Shown here: positions 53,326-62,318 of the stretch, piece by piece
Numbering within the stretch: position 1 is the stretch's first letter
How the letters are laid out: each line of letters opens with the position of its first letter
Assembly (NCBI RefSeq): GCF_026341515.1
Contig: NZ_JAPEOK010000001.1
Span: forward strand, 248,001-312,000
Origin: Streptomyces sp. NBC_00878
Lineage (GTDB): Bacteria; Actinomycetota; Actinomycetes; Streptomycetales; Streptomycetaceae
Length of the DNA stretch: 64,000 nucleotides
Direction: 5' to 3'
Translations under genes and position numbers: made by a program
Notes under the pieces: model-generated
Seen by the model: only the letters and a program-made list of their open reading frames with translations
Databases searched by the model: none
What the model was told of the DNA's origin: nothing

Positions 53326-54056
53326 AGACCCCCGGCTGGCTGGACTGGTACCAGCACCCGTCCGAGCCGACGTTCCGGCTTCCGCCGGGGACCGTCGACG
53401 TCCACTGTCATGTCTTCGGCCCGCAGGCGGAGTTCCCCTTCGCACCGGAACGGAAGTACACGCCCTGCGACGGCGGCAAGGCCGAACTGTTCGCGCTCCG
53501 CGACCACTTGGGCGTCGCCCGCAACGTCATCGTGCAGGCCACCTGCCACGGGGCGGACAACTCCGCCATGGTGGATGCCGTCCGGACGGCCGACGGCAGG
53601 GCACGTGGCGTCGCGACCGTCCGTCCGGACATCAGCGAGGCCGAGCTGCTCCAACTCGACGCGGCGGGTGTGCGCGGAGTGCGCTTCAACTTCGTACGGC
53701 GTCTGGTCGACGCCTCGCCCGAGGACGCCCTGCGCACGATCGCGAAGAAGGTCGCCCCGCTGGGCTGGCACATCGTCCTCTACTTCGAGGGCGCCGACCT
53801 GCCCGAACTGGAGGGCTTCTTCGGTTCGTTGCCCACTCCGCTGGTGGTGGACCACCTGGGGCGGCCGGACGTGACCCAGCCGGTGGACGGGCCGCGGTTC
53901 ACCCGGTTCCTGCGCTTCGTCGACGACAACGACGTCTGGGTGAAGGTGACCTGCCCCGAACGCCTCAGCGTGACCGGACCCGCGGCCCTGGACGGCGAAC
54001 GGCACGCCTACACCGACGTCGTTCCCTTCGGCCGCCGCGTCGTGGAGGAGTTCCCG
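53326..54056 (+). pseudogene. LigI-like amidohydrolase, both ends lost
   Basis: The frame reads PGWLDWYQHPSEPTFRLPPGTVDVHCHVFGP, RKYTPCDGGKAEL, ARNVIVQATCHGADNSA, VRGVRFNFVRRL and LVVDHLGRPD, then VWVKVTCPERLSV. These match 2-pyrone-4,6-dicarboxylate hydrolase-type amidohydrolases (HxH in VHCHVF, and metal and lactone-binding residues). No start codon is available at the truncated 5' edge, where it meets the response regulator. The frame breaks off after VVEEFP, where homologues continue into the catalytic Asp region, and becomes transporter sequence. Confidence 0.8.
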
Positions 54057-55348
54057 TCTGGCCGTCGCCTTCGCCTACTTCTTCGAGTTCGCGGACATCA
54101 ACAGCTTCGCCACCACCGCACCGAAACTGATCGACCTGTGGGGCGTGACGGTCGACCAGGTCGCCTACGTCACGTCCTTGTCGTTCGTCGGCATGTTCAT
54201 CGGGGCCATCGTCGCCGGGGCCATCGCCGACCGGTGGGGCCGCAAGCGGGCGCTGCTGTGGACGACGCTGTTCTTCGGCGTCTTCTCGTTCGCGGCGGCG
54301 TTCTCCTGGGATCTCGTGTCCCTCGGCGTTTTCCGCGTCCTGACCTCGGCGGGTCTGTCGGCGATGACCGTCGTGGGAGTCGTCTACATCAACGAGATGT
54401 ATCCGTCGGCGATCCGCGGCAAGTACCAGGCGTACGCCATCGTCATCGGCATCTGCGGCACGCCCGTCACCAACCTCATCGCCAGCGCGGTCGTGCCGCT
54501 CACCGACTGATCGTGGCGGCTGGTCTACATCTGGGGTTCCCTGGGCATCCTGCTCATCCTGTTCACCCGGCATCTCAAGGAGTCACCCCGCTGGCTGGAA
54601 AGCCGGGGAGACCACGCCGAGGCGGACGCGGTCCTCCGGGAGATCGAGGCGAGCGTCGCCGCGGAGAAGGGCCCCCTTCCCGAGCCCGCTCCCCCCCGTC
54701 ACCGAGACGCCGTCGGCCAAGGCCCCGCTGCGCCTGCTCCTCCAGAAGAAGTACCTGTTCCCGACCCTGCTGCTGACGGTGCTGTGGATGACGCAGACCA
54801 TCGGCTTCTTCGGGTATTCGAGCTGGGCGCCCACCCTCCTGGCCAAGGAGGGATTCAGCGTCGAGAAGTCCGTCTTCTACGTGGCTCTGACCACGGTCGG
54901 TGCCCCGCTCGGCTGCTTTCTGGCGTCCCTCGTCACCGACCGGTTCGAGCGCAAGTGGTGTCTGGTCGCCTTCGGTCTCGTGATCGCGGTGTGCGGCCTG
55001 TTGTACGGGCTCACCTTCAACCCGGCCCTCATCATCGTCTTCGGCTTCCTGGTGAATCTCTTCGAGCGTGGCTACCCGGCACTCGCCTATGCCTACTCGC
55101 CCGAACTCTTCGACACACGGAGTCGCTCGCTGGGCACGAGCGTCTCGTACGGCCTCGGCAGGCTGTCGAACGCCGCCGGTCCACTGATCGTCGCGGCCCT
55201 CTACAACGGCCACGGGTATCAGAGCGTCTTCTACTTCATCGCCGGCACCTGGCTGGTCGGCGCGATCGCCCTGGCTCTCTTCGGTCCCCTGACACGCTCG
55301 GCACGCCTTGCCAGAACGGAACGGCAAGACGCGGGCGCCCCTGCCTGA
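54052..55348 (+). pseudogene. MFS transporter with lost start, nonsense codon and frameshift
   Basis: The fragment begins at LAVAFAYFFEFADINSFATTAPKLI without its own start. It has AGAIADRWGRKRALLW and RVLTSAGLSAMTVVGVVYINEMYPSAIRGKYQA, typical of sugar or aromatic-acid MFS carriers. PLTD is followed by TGA at 54508-54510 where TGG is expected (PLTDWSWRLVYIWG). A run of seven C at ~54691-54697 then shifts the frame, since six C would restore it. The second half (TLLAKEGFSVEKS, YSPELFDTRSRSLGTSVSYGLGRLSNAAG) continues to 55348. It is clearly non-functional. Confidence 0.9.
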
Positions 55349-55411
55349 GCCGGGCCGCCCCGGATCCCGGTCGTCCCCCTATCGGGAGAGTCCGTTCCGG
55401 GGAGAGTCCGG

Positions 55412-56539
55412 TTACCGGGAAAGTCCGGCCTGGTCGCAGGCGGGCCGGAGGTCCCGGATGCAGATCTGGTCGATCGTGTACACGCCCTCCTCGACGAGCG
55501 TCTCCTTGATGGTGTCGGCCGTCACCGCGCTCGGCGTCAGCAGCACGGACGGGATGTCCTTGGTCGTGGGACTGTCGGTCGTCGTCGTGGCGATGTCGGC
55601 GAGATCCTCTCCGCTCCCGAGGGCGACGGCCATGGCGGCGGCCGCGTCGGCTTCGGCCGGGAACGGCTTGTACACCGTCATGTACTGCTCGCCCTTGATG
55701 ATGCGCCGCACAGCGGCGAGGTCGGCGTCCTGGCCGGTGACGGGAGGAAGTTTCCTGACACCGGCGCTCTTGAAGGCGGAGATGACGCCCGCGGCGATGG
55801 AGTCGTTGGCCGCCAGGACGCCGTCGATCCGGTCGGGGCCCAGGGCCGCGATGGCGGCGGACATGTTGTTGTGGGCGTTCTCCGCCCTCCAGTCCAGGGT
55901 GTCGTACGACCGGCTGATCTTCACCTTGCCCGCGATGACGGAGAGGGCGCCCCGCTTGTACCAGGCCGCGTTGGGGCTGGTCGGATCGCCGTTCATCATG
56001 ACGACGTCACGGCCGTGAACCGTGTCGTGCATGCCGTCCGTATCGTCCCTGCCGACCCTGTCGTCCCTGTCATCCATGGCCTTCAGGAGGGCCTCGCCCT
56101 GGAGCCTGCCGACCTGACCGCCGTCGACCGTGACGAAGCCCGAGATCGGCCCCTCGGCGAGCCGGTCGTAGGCGACGACCGGGACATCCGCCTGGCGCGC
56201 CTCCTGGATCGAGGAGCGGAGCGCCCTGGTGTCGGCGGCGTCGAGGATGAGGACCTCGACCCCTTTGGTGATCATGGACATCATCTGTTGCCGCTGCCTC
56301 GACGCGTCGTTCTCGGCGTTGGCGTACTCCATGGTGCAGCGGGGGCACAGCTCCTTGAGTCGCTTCTCGATGAGCGGCTTGTCGGAGTGCTCCCAGCGGG
56401 GGACCGCGCGGCTCGGGAGCAGCAGACCGACCGTGAAGCTGTCCGAGCCCGCCTCGCCGTCTCCTCCGCAGGCGGCCATGGACATCGTCATCAGTCCCGC
56501 GACGAGCGCCGCGACGACATACCGCGTACGAGCCCTCAT
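55412..56539 (-). CDS. XylF/RbsB-like sugar-binding lipoprotein
   Basis: This 375-residue type I periplasmic binding protein has a lipoprotein signal (VVAALVAGLMTMSMAACGG, Cys anchor). The fold shows VGLLLPSRAVPRWEHSDKPLIEKRLKEL, VEVLILDAADTRALRSSIQEARQADVPVVAYDRL, DGVLAANDSIAAGVISAFKSAGV and VTGQDADLAAVRRIIKGEQYMTVYKPF, a pattern typical of xylose-binding proteins. A charged insertion after EALLKAMDD is encoded by 9-bp repeats (56043-56078). ATG 56539 overlaps the SpoIIE stop (ATGA). No ABC ATPase or intact permease is adjacent, so a sensory role is plausible. Confidence 0.88.
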   Translation of the reverse strand: MRARTRYVVAALVAGLMTMSMAACGGDGEAGSDSFTVGLLLPSRAVPRWEHSDKPLIEKRLKELCPRCTMEYANAENDASRQRQQMMSMITKGVEVLILDAADTRALRSSIQEARQADVPVVAYDRLAEGPISGFVTVDGGQVGRLQGEALLKAMDDRDDRVGRDDTDGMHDTVHGRDVVMMNGDPTSPNAAWYKRGALSVIAGKVKISRSYDTLDWRAENAHNNMSAAIAALGPDRIDGVLAANDSIAAGVISAFKSAGVRKLPPVTGQDADLAAVRRIIKGEQYMTVYKPFPAEADAAAAMAVALGSGEDLADIATTTTDSPTTKDIPSVLLTPSAVTADTIKETLVEEGVYTIDQICIRDLRPACDQAGLSR

Positions 56540-59085
56540 GGCACACCGCCTCGTTCCGTCCCGGGCCCCGGGTCCGCGGGAGTCGGTTCGCGTGATGGCA
56601 CGACGATCTCGCTCCACACCTGCTTGCCGCCGGCCACCGGCATCGAGCCGAAGGACTCCGACATCGCTTCTGCGAGAAGCAGGCCCCGGCCGCCGGTGGA
56701 CTCCCAGTCCACGATCACCGGCTTGGCGGGCGCACGCGGCGAGGAGTCGCTCACACGGACGCGTACCCGGTCCCCGCGGAGCATCAGGTCGAGGCGTACC
56801 GGTCCCTGCGTGTGCACCAGGGCGTTGGTGACCAGTTCGGACACGACCAGGAGCACGGAGTCGGCCACTTCTTCGACGCCCCATCCGCGCAGCGTGCGAC
56901 CGGTGAAGCGGCGGGCGTGCATGACGGCGTCGGGCAGCCGCCACACCACCCAGCCGGCTCGGATGGGCCGGGTCTTCATGCCGTCGTAGCGCAGCAGCAA
57001 CAGCGCCACGTCGTCCTCGCGATGGCCTGCGTCGCCGAGCAGTTCGTCGGCCATCCGCCCCGGATCCGCCGGATCGGCCGCGGCGAGCGCGCCGCGCGTC
57101 CGCCGCATGCCCTCGTCCAGCGGCAGGTCGGCGGCCTCGACCAGACCGTCGGTGACCAGGGCGAGCACCGTGCCGGGGGCCAGCACGACCGTGGTCATGG
57201 GGAACTCCGCCTCCGCGAGAATGCCCAGCGGGAGCCCTCCCTCGACCTGCACCTCCTCGGTCCTGCCGTCGGGATGGCGGATGAGCGGCGCGAGGTGCCC
57301 GGCCCGGACGAACAGGGTGTTGCCCTCCTCCAGGTCCAGTTCGACGTAGCAGCAGGTGGCGAACAGGTCGGTCTCCATGCCGACGAGGAGCCGGTTGGCG
57401 TGGGAGACGACCACGTCGGGCGGGTGACCCTCCACCGCGTAGGCCCTGACCGCGGTACGCATCTGGCCCATGATCGTCGCGGCTCCGGCGCTGTGTCCCT
57501 GTACGTCGCCGATGACGAGCGCGACCCGGTCCTCGGAGAGGGCGATGACGTCGTACCAGTCACCGCCGACCTGCAGCCCACGCCGTGCGGGCAGGTAGCG
57601 GGCGACGGCCGTCCCTCCGGGGAGTTCGGGGAGGCGCCGGGGCAGCAGGCTGCGCTGCAGCATCGTCGCGAGTTCCTGCTCGGCGTCGTGCGCGTGCGCG
57701 CGATTGAGGGCCTGTCCGACCAGGGCCGCGGTGGCGGTCAGGAGGGACCGCTCCTCGGGGACGAACTCGTGGGGCCGGTCCCAGCCGACGAGGCACAGGC
57801 CGGCGACCCGGCCCTTGGCCGGCAGCGGCAGGACGGCCAGACCTCCGGCGCCGACGCCCGCGAGGCCGGGTTCGAGGGCTGTGCCGGCGGACCACAGGTT
57901 CATCCGGCCGTCCCGCATGGCCGTCCGCAGGGTGGGCAGGGCGCTGACCGGTGCGTCGGGCCATTCCGAGCGCCACTCGGAGCGCCAGGTCTGCGGCCAG
58001 GCGTCGGGCTGCGGCGGGTCGAGCACGGTGACCATGAGCCGGTCGTCCCGCAGCTCGGCGAGCGCCACCCGGTCGGCGCCGAGCGGCTCGCGGAGGGCGG
58101 TGACCACGACTCGGCTGACGTCGCGGACCGTTGCCGCGTCGTCGAGTGCGGCGGTCAGCCACTGGATCCTGGACACCTCGTCGGCGCTCTGCCGGAGGAC
58201 CGAGGTCGCCGTCACCATGCCCAGCACCTGCTCCGGGCGGTCGTCGGTGCCCGGGACCACCCGGCAACTCAGGCTCAGCCAGCGCATTCCGCCGGTGGGG
58301 CGGCGGACACGGAACTCCAGCTCCCGGCGGCCGAACGCCTGCGTGGACGGCTCCAGGACCGAGATCAGCGCGTGCATGTCCTCCGGGAGCGCGTGCGCGA
58401 GCAGGGTGTCCACCTTGCCGTCGAAGTCACCCGGTGTGATGCCGACCAGGTCGAGCAGGGTCTGGTCCGCCTCGATCAGGCCGGTGTCCGGCACCAGGAG
58501 GAACGATCCGACGCGCAGACTCCACAGGGCGGGACCCAGCAACGACGACGGCGCGGGTCGGCCGTCCCCGGTCCGGAGCAGGCCGGCGATCGCGTCGGCG
58601 TACCGCTCCAGGAAGCGCCGCTGCTCGGCCTCGAAGGCGTCCGCGGAGGCTCCCACGACGACGAGGCAGCCCAGCCGTCCGCCCTCCGTGCCGACCGGCA
58701 GCGCGGCGAGCGACGCCGCTGCCCGTGGCGAGGTCGGCCGGCCCTCGGAGTAGGGGGTGAGTGCCGCGGGATCCAGCCACAGCGGCCGGTCGGTGCGGAA
58801 GGCGTGCGCCGCGGGTGAGTCGCCGGTCAGGGACAGCCGCTCCGGCGGCGCGTACGCGGAAGTGTCGTGTCCGGCCGTTTCCACCAACCGGAGCTCTTCG
58901 TTTCCGGCGTCGGGCACATAGACCGCTGCCAGCGCCACTCCGGCGAACGTCAAGGGCCGGTCGCTCGCGGCGACTTCCGGCACCGGTGGCGGTGAGCCGG
59001 TGTCCGCGGCGCCGGCTTCGGATGCCCGCGGATCGGATGCCCGCAACTCCGAGACTCCGGCGCGGGCACGGCCCTCGTGATCCAT
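56536..59085 (-). CDS. GAF-PAS-GAF-PP2C(SpoIIE)-HATPase regulatory phosphatase
   Basis: This 849-residue stress regulator starts at ATG 59085 behind AGGTAGGT. A GAF-like domain lies at ~45-170, PAS at ~190-300 (LIEADQTLLDLVGITPGDFDG, then FRVRRPTGGMRWLSLSCRVV) and a second GAF at ~310-465. SpoIIE/RsbU PP2C spans ~475-690 (LQRSLLPRRLPELPG, VGGDWYDVIALSEDRVALVIGDVQGHSAGAATIMGQMR, VTDGLVEAAD). An RsbW-type HATPase_c lies at ~705-835 (LLVVSELVTNALVHTQG, VSDSS, STGGRGLLL). It can thus both dephosphorylate and potentially phosphorylate anti-sigma antagonists. It is translationally coupled to a sugar-binding lipoprotein. Confidence 0.92.
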   Translation of the reverse strand: MDHEGRARAGVSELRASDPRASEAGAADTGSPPPVPEVAASDRPLTFAGVALAAVYVPDAGNEELRLVETAGHDTSAYAPPERLSLTGDSPAAHAFRTDRPLWLDPAALTPYSEGRPTSPRAAASLAALPVGTEGGRLGCLVVVGASADAFEAEQRRFLERYADAIAGLLRTGDGRPAPSSLLGPALWSLRVGSFLLVPDTGLIEADQTLLDLVGITPGDFDGKVDTLLAHALPEDMHALISVLEPSTQAFGRRELEFRVRRPTGGMRWLSLSCRVVPGTDDRPEQVLGMVTATSVLRQSADEVSRIQWLTAALDDAATVRDVSRVVVTALREPLGADRVALAELRDDRLMVTVLDPPQPDAWPQTWRSEWRSEWPDAPVSALPTLRTAMRDGRMNLWSAGTALEPGLAGVGAGGLAVLPLPAKGRVAGLCLVGWDRPHEFVPEERSLLTATAALVGQALNRAHAHDAEQELATMLQRSLLPRRLPELPGGTAVARYLPARRGLQVGGDWYDVIALSEDRVALVIGDVQGHSAGAATIMGQMRTAVRAYAVEGHPPDVVVSHANRLLVGMETDLFATCCYVELDLEEGNTLFVRAGHLAPLIRHPDGRTEEVQVEGGLPLGILAEAEFPMTTVVLAPGTVLALVTDGLVEAADLPLDEGMRRTRGALAAADPADPGRMADELLGDAGHREDDVALLLLRYDGMKTRPIRAGWVVWRLPDAVMHARRFTGRTLRGWGVEEVADSVLLVVSELVTNALVHTQGPVRLDLMLRGDRVRVRVSDSSPRAPAKPVIVDWESTGGRGLLLAEAMSESFGSMPVAGGKQVWSEIVVPSREPTPADPGPGTERGGVP

Positions 59086-59426
59086 GTCCGCGACCTACCT
59101 CCCGTCCATGCGGCAGGTGCCGCTGGGTTGAGATCGGGCGCCCACCTACCCAGGGTCGCATATGCGGGCCAACCGGACAGATCCGCTCAGCCCCCATCCG
59201 TGGTCGTGGACCCTTCTCGGGGAGACCCGTACCGGCTGCGAGAGAGTGCGAGAGAGGTTGCCTCGGCGCCCGCCGTACGGTCGCTCTCACGGGGTGCCCC
59301 GCGCCGGAGACGGGTGGCCCCAACCGCTGCGTTCGCAGATCATCACGGCCGGTGCCAGACTGACGACGTGGTCGTCCTGCCACGTCCGCGGTACGTTCCC
59401 GGCGGACATTCGGCGTCGGCGTCCTG

Positions 59427-59608
59427 GCCGTCCGTCCACCAGGTCCGCGGTGCTCGGCATGCTGATCATCCAGTCGGTCGCCTCGGGCATGGCGATCACG
59501 GACACCCCCACCGCCGTCCAGTTCGTCATCACGGGCGGAGTGCTCTTCGCCGCGGTGCTCATCGACTCACCGTCGCGACGCTCACAGGAGGCACACGGGC
59601 GGGCCTGA
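59427..59608 (+). pseudogene. C-terminal relic of an XylH/RbsC-type sugar permease
   Basis: GRPSTRSAVLGMLIIQSVASGMAITDTPTAVQFVITGGVLF, then LIDSPSRRSQ and a GRA end, matches the last two membrane helices and basic tail of ribose/xylose ABC permeases. The ~340 preceding residues are missing. It lies divergently upstream of the SpoIIE-binding-protein pair, pointing to a former full transporter locus. Confidence 0.7.
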
Positions 59609-59702
59609 CGCGGGCGCGGCCGTGCGTCATGGCTACCTGGCTCCCCGGCTACCTGAAAGACCGCCTCGAAGACCGTCCGGACGGTATATCTGAAACGTCA
59701 AG

Positions 59703-59714
59703 CAATGGCCATTG
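59703..59714. promoter_or_regulatory. perfect 12-bp palindrome upstream of the kinase gene
   Basis: CAATGGCCATTG lies 88 bp upstream of the kinase start in a comparatively AT-rich stretch (59690-59795) that should hold the promoter. The remaining sequence between the permease relic and the kinase shows no gene. Confidence 0.4.
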
Positions 59715-59802
59715 GTTGCTCTGTTGCGTACCCCAACAGTCCCTTCAGCCTCTAGTCTCGCTCTCAAGTCCTTTCGAACGATGACCAGTTGAGTTGAGGG
59801 CA

Positions 59803-62106
59803 ATGGAGCCACTTCGTCCCACGGATCCGGAAAACGTGGGGCCGTACCGTCCCGTCGCGCGGCTCGGCGCCGGGGGAATGGGGGAGGTCTTCCTCGCCAG
59901 GGACGATCAGCAGCGGGCCGTGGCCGTCAAGGTCATCCGGCCGGAGCTGGCCGCGAGCAAGGACTTCCGGATCCGCTTCCGGCGAGAGGTGGACGCGGCG
60001 CGGGCGGTGAGCGGCAGATACACGGCGACCGTCGTGGACGCCGACCCGGAGGGCCCGGTCCCCTGGCTCGCCACCGCGCACATACTCGGTCCGACGCTGG
60101 CCGACGCGGTCGAGGAGTACGGACCGCTGCCGCCGCAGTCGGTCCTGGCCCTCGGGGCCGGGCTCGCCGAGGCGCTGATCGCCGTGCACTCCGCGGGGCT
60201 GGTGCACCGCGACCTCAAACCGTCCAATGTGCTGCTCTCCCCCGAGGGACCGCGGGTCATCGACTTCGGCATCGTCCGCGCCACCGACGGCTACGAACTG
60301 ACCCTGTCCGGTGTGCTGCTCGGCTCCCCGAGATACATGTGCCCCGAGCACGCCACGGGTGCCCAGATGGGCCCGGAGGGTGACGTCTTCTGTCTCGGCT
60401 CGGTCCTGGCCTTCGCCGCCACCGGGAACGCGCCCTTCGACGGCGCGTCGGCGGCCACCCTGCTGTACAAGGTGGTGCACGGCACGCCGGATCTGACCGG
60501 GGTCCCCTATCCGCTGGACACGATCATCGGGCTCTGTCTCGACAAGTCCCCGACGGCCCGCCCCACTCCGGACCGGTTGTCGGCGGCGTGCGCGCCCGGT
60601 GGTGCCGACACCTTGAACTGGGACGGCTGGCTGCCGGAACCCGTGGCCGCCTCGGCCGCACGGCAGGCCGCCGACCTCATGCACCTGGAGCTGGAGTTCG
60701 AGTCGAGGGACGACGTCATCGAGTGGGAGCCCGCCCGCGCCACCTCCGGCTTCAAGGTCGCCGGCGGCGTCCGCACCGACCCGCGCCCGGCCGTTCGGCA
60801 CGCCGTCACGGATCGCCCGAGCCCCCGCCGCGTCGTCTTCCCGGAAGAGCGGACACCCAGTTCGCAGCCCCGGAAGACGCCCGAACCGGGCACGCACCGC
60901 GCACAGCGGCCGACCCTGCCGCGCCCATCCCGCCGTACGGTCCTCGCGGCCGCCGCGCTCGGCACCGTCACCCTGGGTTCCGGCGTCGCCGCACTGCTCG
61001 GCGGACCGAAGAACCGGCCGCGATCGGCCCCGAAGCCGGCCGGTCCGGCTCCGAAACCTCTGTGGGTCTACCGGGGCGACCCGCTCGTCGAGGCACCGGC
61101 GGTCTTCTACAAGGGCACCGCCCTGCTGAAGTCGCAGTCGGGCGCACTGTTCTGCCTCGGCCTCGCCGACGGAACCCGTCCCCGGTGGACCTATCGGGGC
61201 ATCAGCCAGTCCCCCACTCCGCCCCTCCTCGCCTCGGACGGCGTCATCGCGCTCGGCACCGGCTCGACCGTCCTGGGCGTCGACCCGGTCACCGGCACCG
61301 AGCGGTTCTCCCTGGACTTCGGAACGGACTTCCGGTTCGACACGCTGCTCGGCGGGTTGGGCAACAAGGTCGCCATCGCCGGTCTGCGATTCAACCGCGA
61401 GGACACCCCGGACGGGTCGCAGGGGGCCGCCACCTCCACGAACGTCGTCCTCAACACCGATCTCCGGGCGCGCCTGGCCGATGTCATCCCCCTCAGCAAG
61501 GAGGACATCGGCCTCGATCTCAAACCCGTCGTCGTCACCGGCCACTTCATCTACATGGACGGGCTGCACCGCCTCACCGCCCGTGGCACCACCAGCCGCG
61601 CGGACGTGCTGTGGCGCCAGCCCACGAAGTCCGACTCCGACGCGCGGTCGGCCCCGGTGGTTCTCGGCAAGAACGTCTTCGCCGTCGACAGCGAACTCAT
61701 CGCCGTGGACGTGCAGTCCGGTGCGCTGCGCTGGCGGGCGAAGGAGGAGAAGGGCGGATTCGCCTCCGTCGCCGCCGCGGCCGGGACGGTGTACTGCACC
61801 ACCAGGAACCCGCACGGCGTCCAGGCGTTCGACGCCGTCGACGGCACCCGGCGCTGGTTCCGCGAGACCCCGCCGCTGGATCTGGGCAACGCCCTCGTCG
61901 CGGGCGACGGCATGGTGTTCGTCACGGCCGCACGCAACCGGGACGGGTTCTACGCGATCGACGCCCAAAAGGGCGAGCTGCTCTGGAACTTCACCGACGG
62001 CCAGGACGCCGGCATCAACGACTGGCAGCTCTCCTGCGACCGCGAAGGACCGCTGATCGCCCAGCACTTCGACAAGGTGTACGCCCTCCCGATGCCTCGA
62101 CCCTGA
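59803..62106 (+). CDS. Ser/Thr protein kinase with PQQ-like beta-propeller sensor
   Basis: This 767-residue receptor-like kinase starts at ATG 59803 (GAGGG upstream). The Hanks-type domain at ~14-280 has GAGGMGEVF (Gly loop), K43 (VAVKVI), HRDLKPSNVLL (D137) and DFG (D154). A proline/arginine-rich linker leads to a membrane segment near residue 375 (SRRTVLAAAALGTVTLGSGVAALLG). The extracytoplasmic C-terminal part (~410-767) has PQQ repeats (LWVYRGDPLVEAP, GALRWRAKEE, GELLWNF). The RR before the helix is reminiscent of a Tat motif but probably marks the stop-transfer flank. It belongs to the AfsK-like group. Confidence 0.92.
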   Translation: MEPLRPTDPENVGPYRPVARLGAGGMGEVFLARDDQQRAVAVKVIRPELAASKDFRIRFRREVDAARAVSGRYTATVVDADPEGPVPWLATAHILGPTLADAVEEYGPLPPQSVLALGAGLAEALIAVHSAGLVHRDLKPSNVLLSPEGPRVIDFGIVRATDGYELTLSGVLLGSPRYMCPEHATGAQMGPEGDVFCLGSVLAFAATGNAPFDGASAATLLYKVVHGTPDLTGVPYPLDTIIGLCLDKSPTARPTPDRLSAACAPGGADTLNWDGWLPEPVAASAARQAADLMHLELEFESRDDVIEWEPARATSGFKVAGGVRTDPRPAVRHAVTDRPSPRRVVFPEERTPSSQPRKTPEPGTHRAQRPTLPRPSRRTVLAAAALGTVTLGSGVAALLGGPKNRPRSAPKPAGPAPKPLWVYRGDPLVEAPAVFYKGTALLKSQSGALFCLGLADGTRPRWTYRGISQSPTPPLLASDGVIALGTGSTVLGVDPVTGTERFSLDFGTDFRFDTLLGGLGNKVAIAGLRFNREDTPDGSQGAATSTNVVLNTDLRARLADVIPLSKEDIGLDLKPVVVTGHFIYMDGLHRLTARGTTSRADVLWRQPTKSDSDARSAPVVLGKNVFAVDSELIAVDVQSGALRWRAKEEKGGFASVAAAAGTVYCTTRNPHGVQAFDAVDGTRRWFRETPPLDLGNALVAGDGMVFVTAARNRDGFYAIDAQKGELLWNFTDGQDAGINDWQLSCDREGPLIAQHFDKVYALPMPRP

Positions 62107-62117
62107 AGGCTCCGGGA

Positions 62118-62141
62118 CGGCCCGCCGAATGCGGCGGGCCG
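62118..62141 (+). terminator. hairpin after the kinase gene
   Basis: GGCCCGCCG/CGGCGGGCC with a 4-nt AATG loop, extended by one C-G pair, lies 12 bp after the stop codon. Confidence 0.8.
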
Positions 62142-62186
62142 GGACACCTTGAGGCTCACCGGCGAGACGTGACCCAGACCACAACG

Positions 62187-62253
62187 GAAACGGTACCGTC
62201 TCGATAGTGGCAGGACTACGCTGAGCATCGAGGTGAACGAAACCGTTTCGTTC
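62187..62253 (+). promoter_or_regulatory. two TetR-type operator palindromes upstream of an atypical response regulator
   Basis: Site 1 (62187-62202) is GAAACGGTACCGTCTC, a near-perfect 16-bp palindrome. Site 2 (62235-62253) is GAACGAAAC-C-GTTTCGTTC, perfect apart from its single central base. Both resemble operators of actinobacterial TetR repressors, but no TetR gene lies in this window near them. Confidence 0.6.
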
Positions 62254-62318
62254 AGAGATTCGCGTACGTCCTCGGCGAGGACGCCCACCGTCGTCCCTCC
62301 CCATGGAGAACGCCTGCC

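Noticed and set aside
59764..62304. 846-codon minus-strand frame over the Ser/Thr kinase
   Set aside because: Kinase motifs and propeller repeats are unambiguous on the plus strand.
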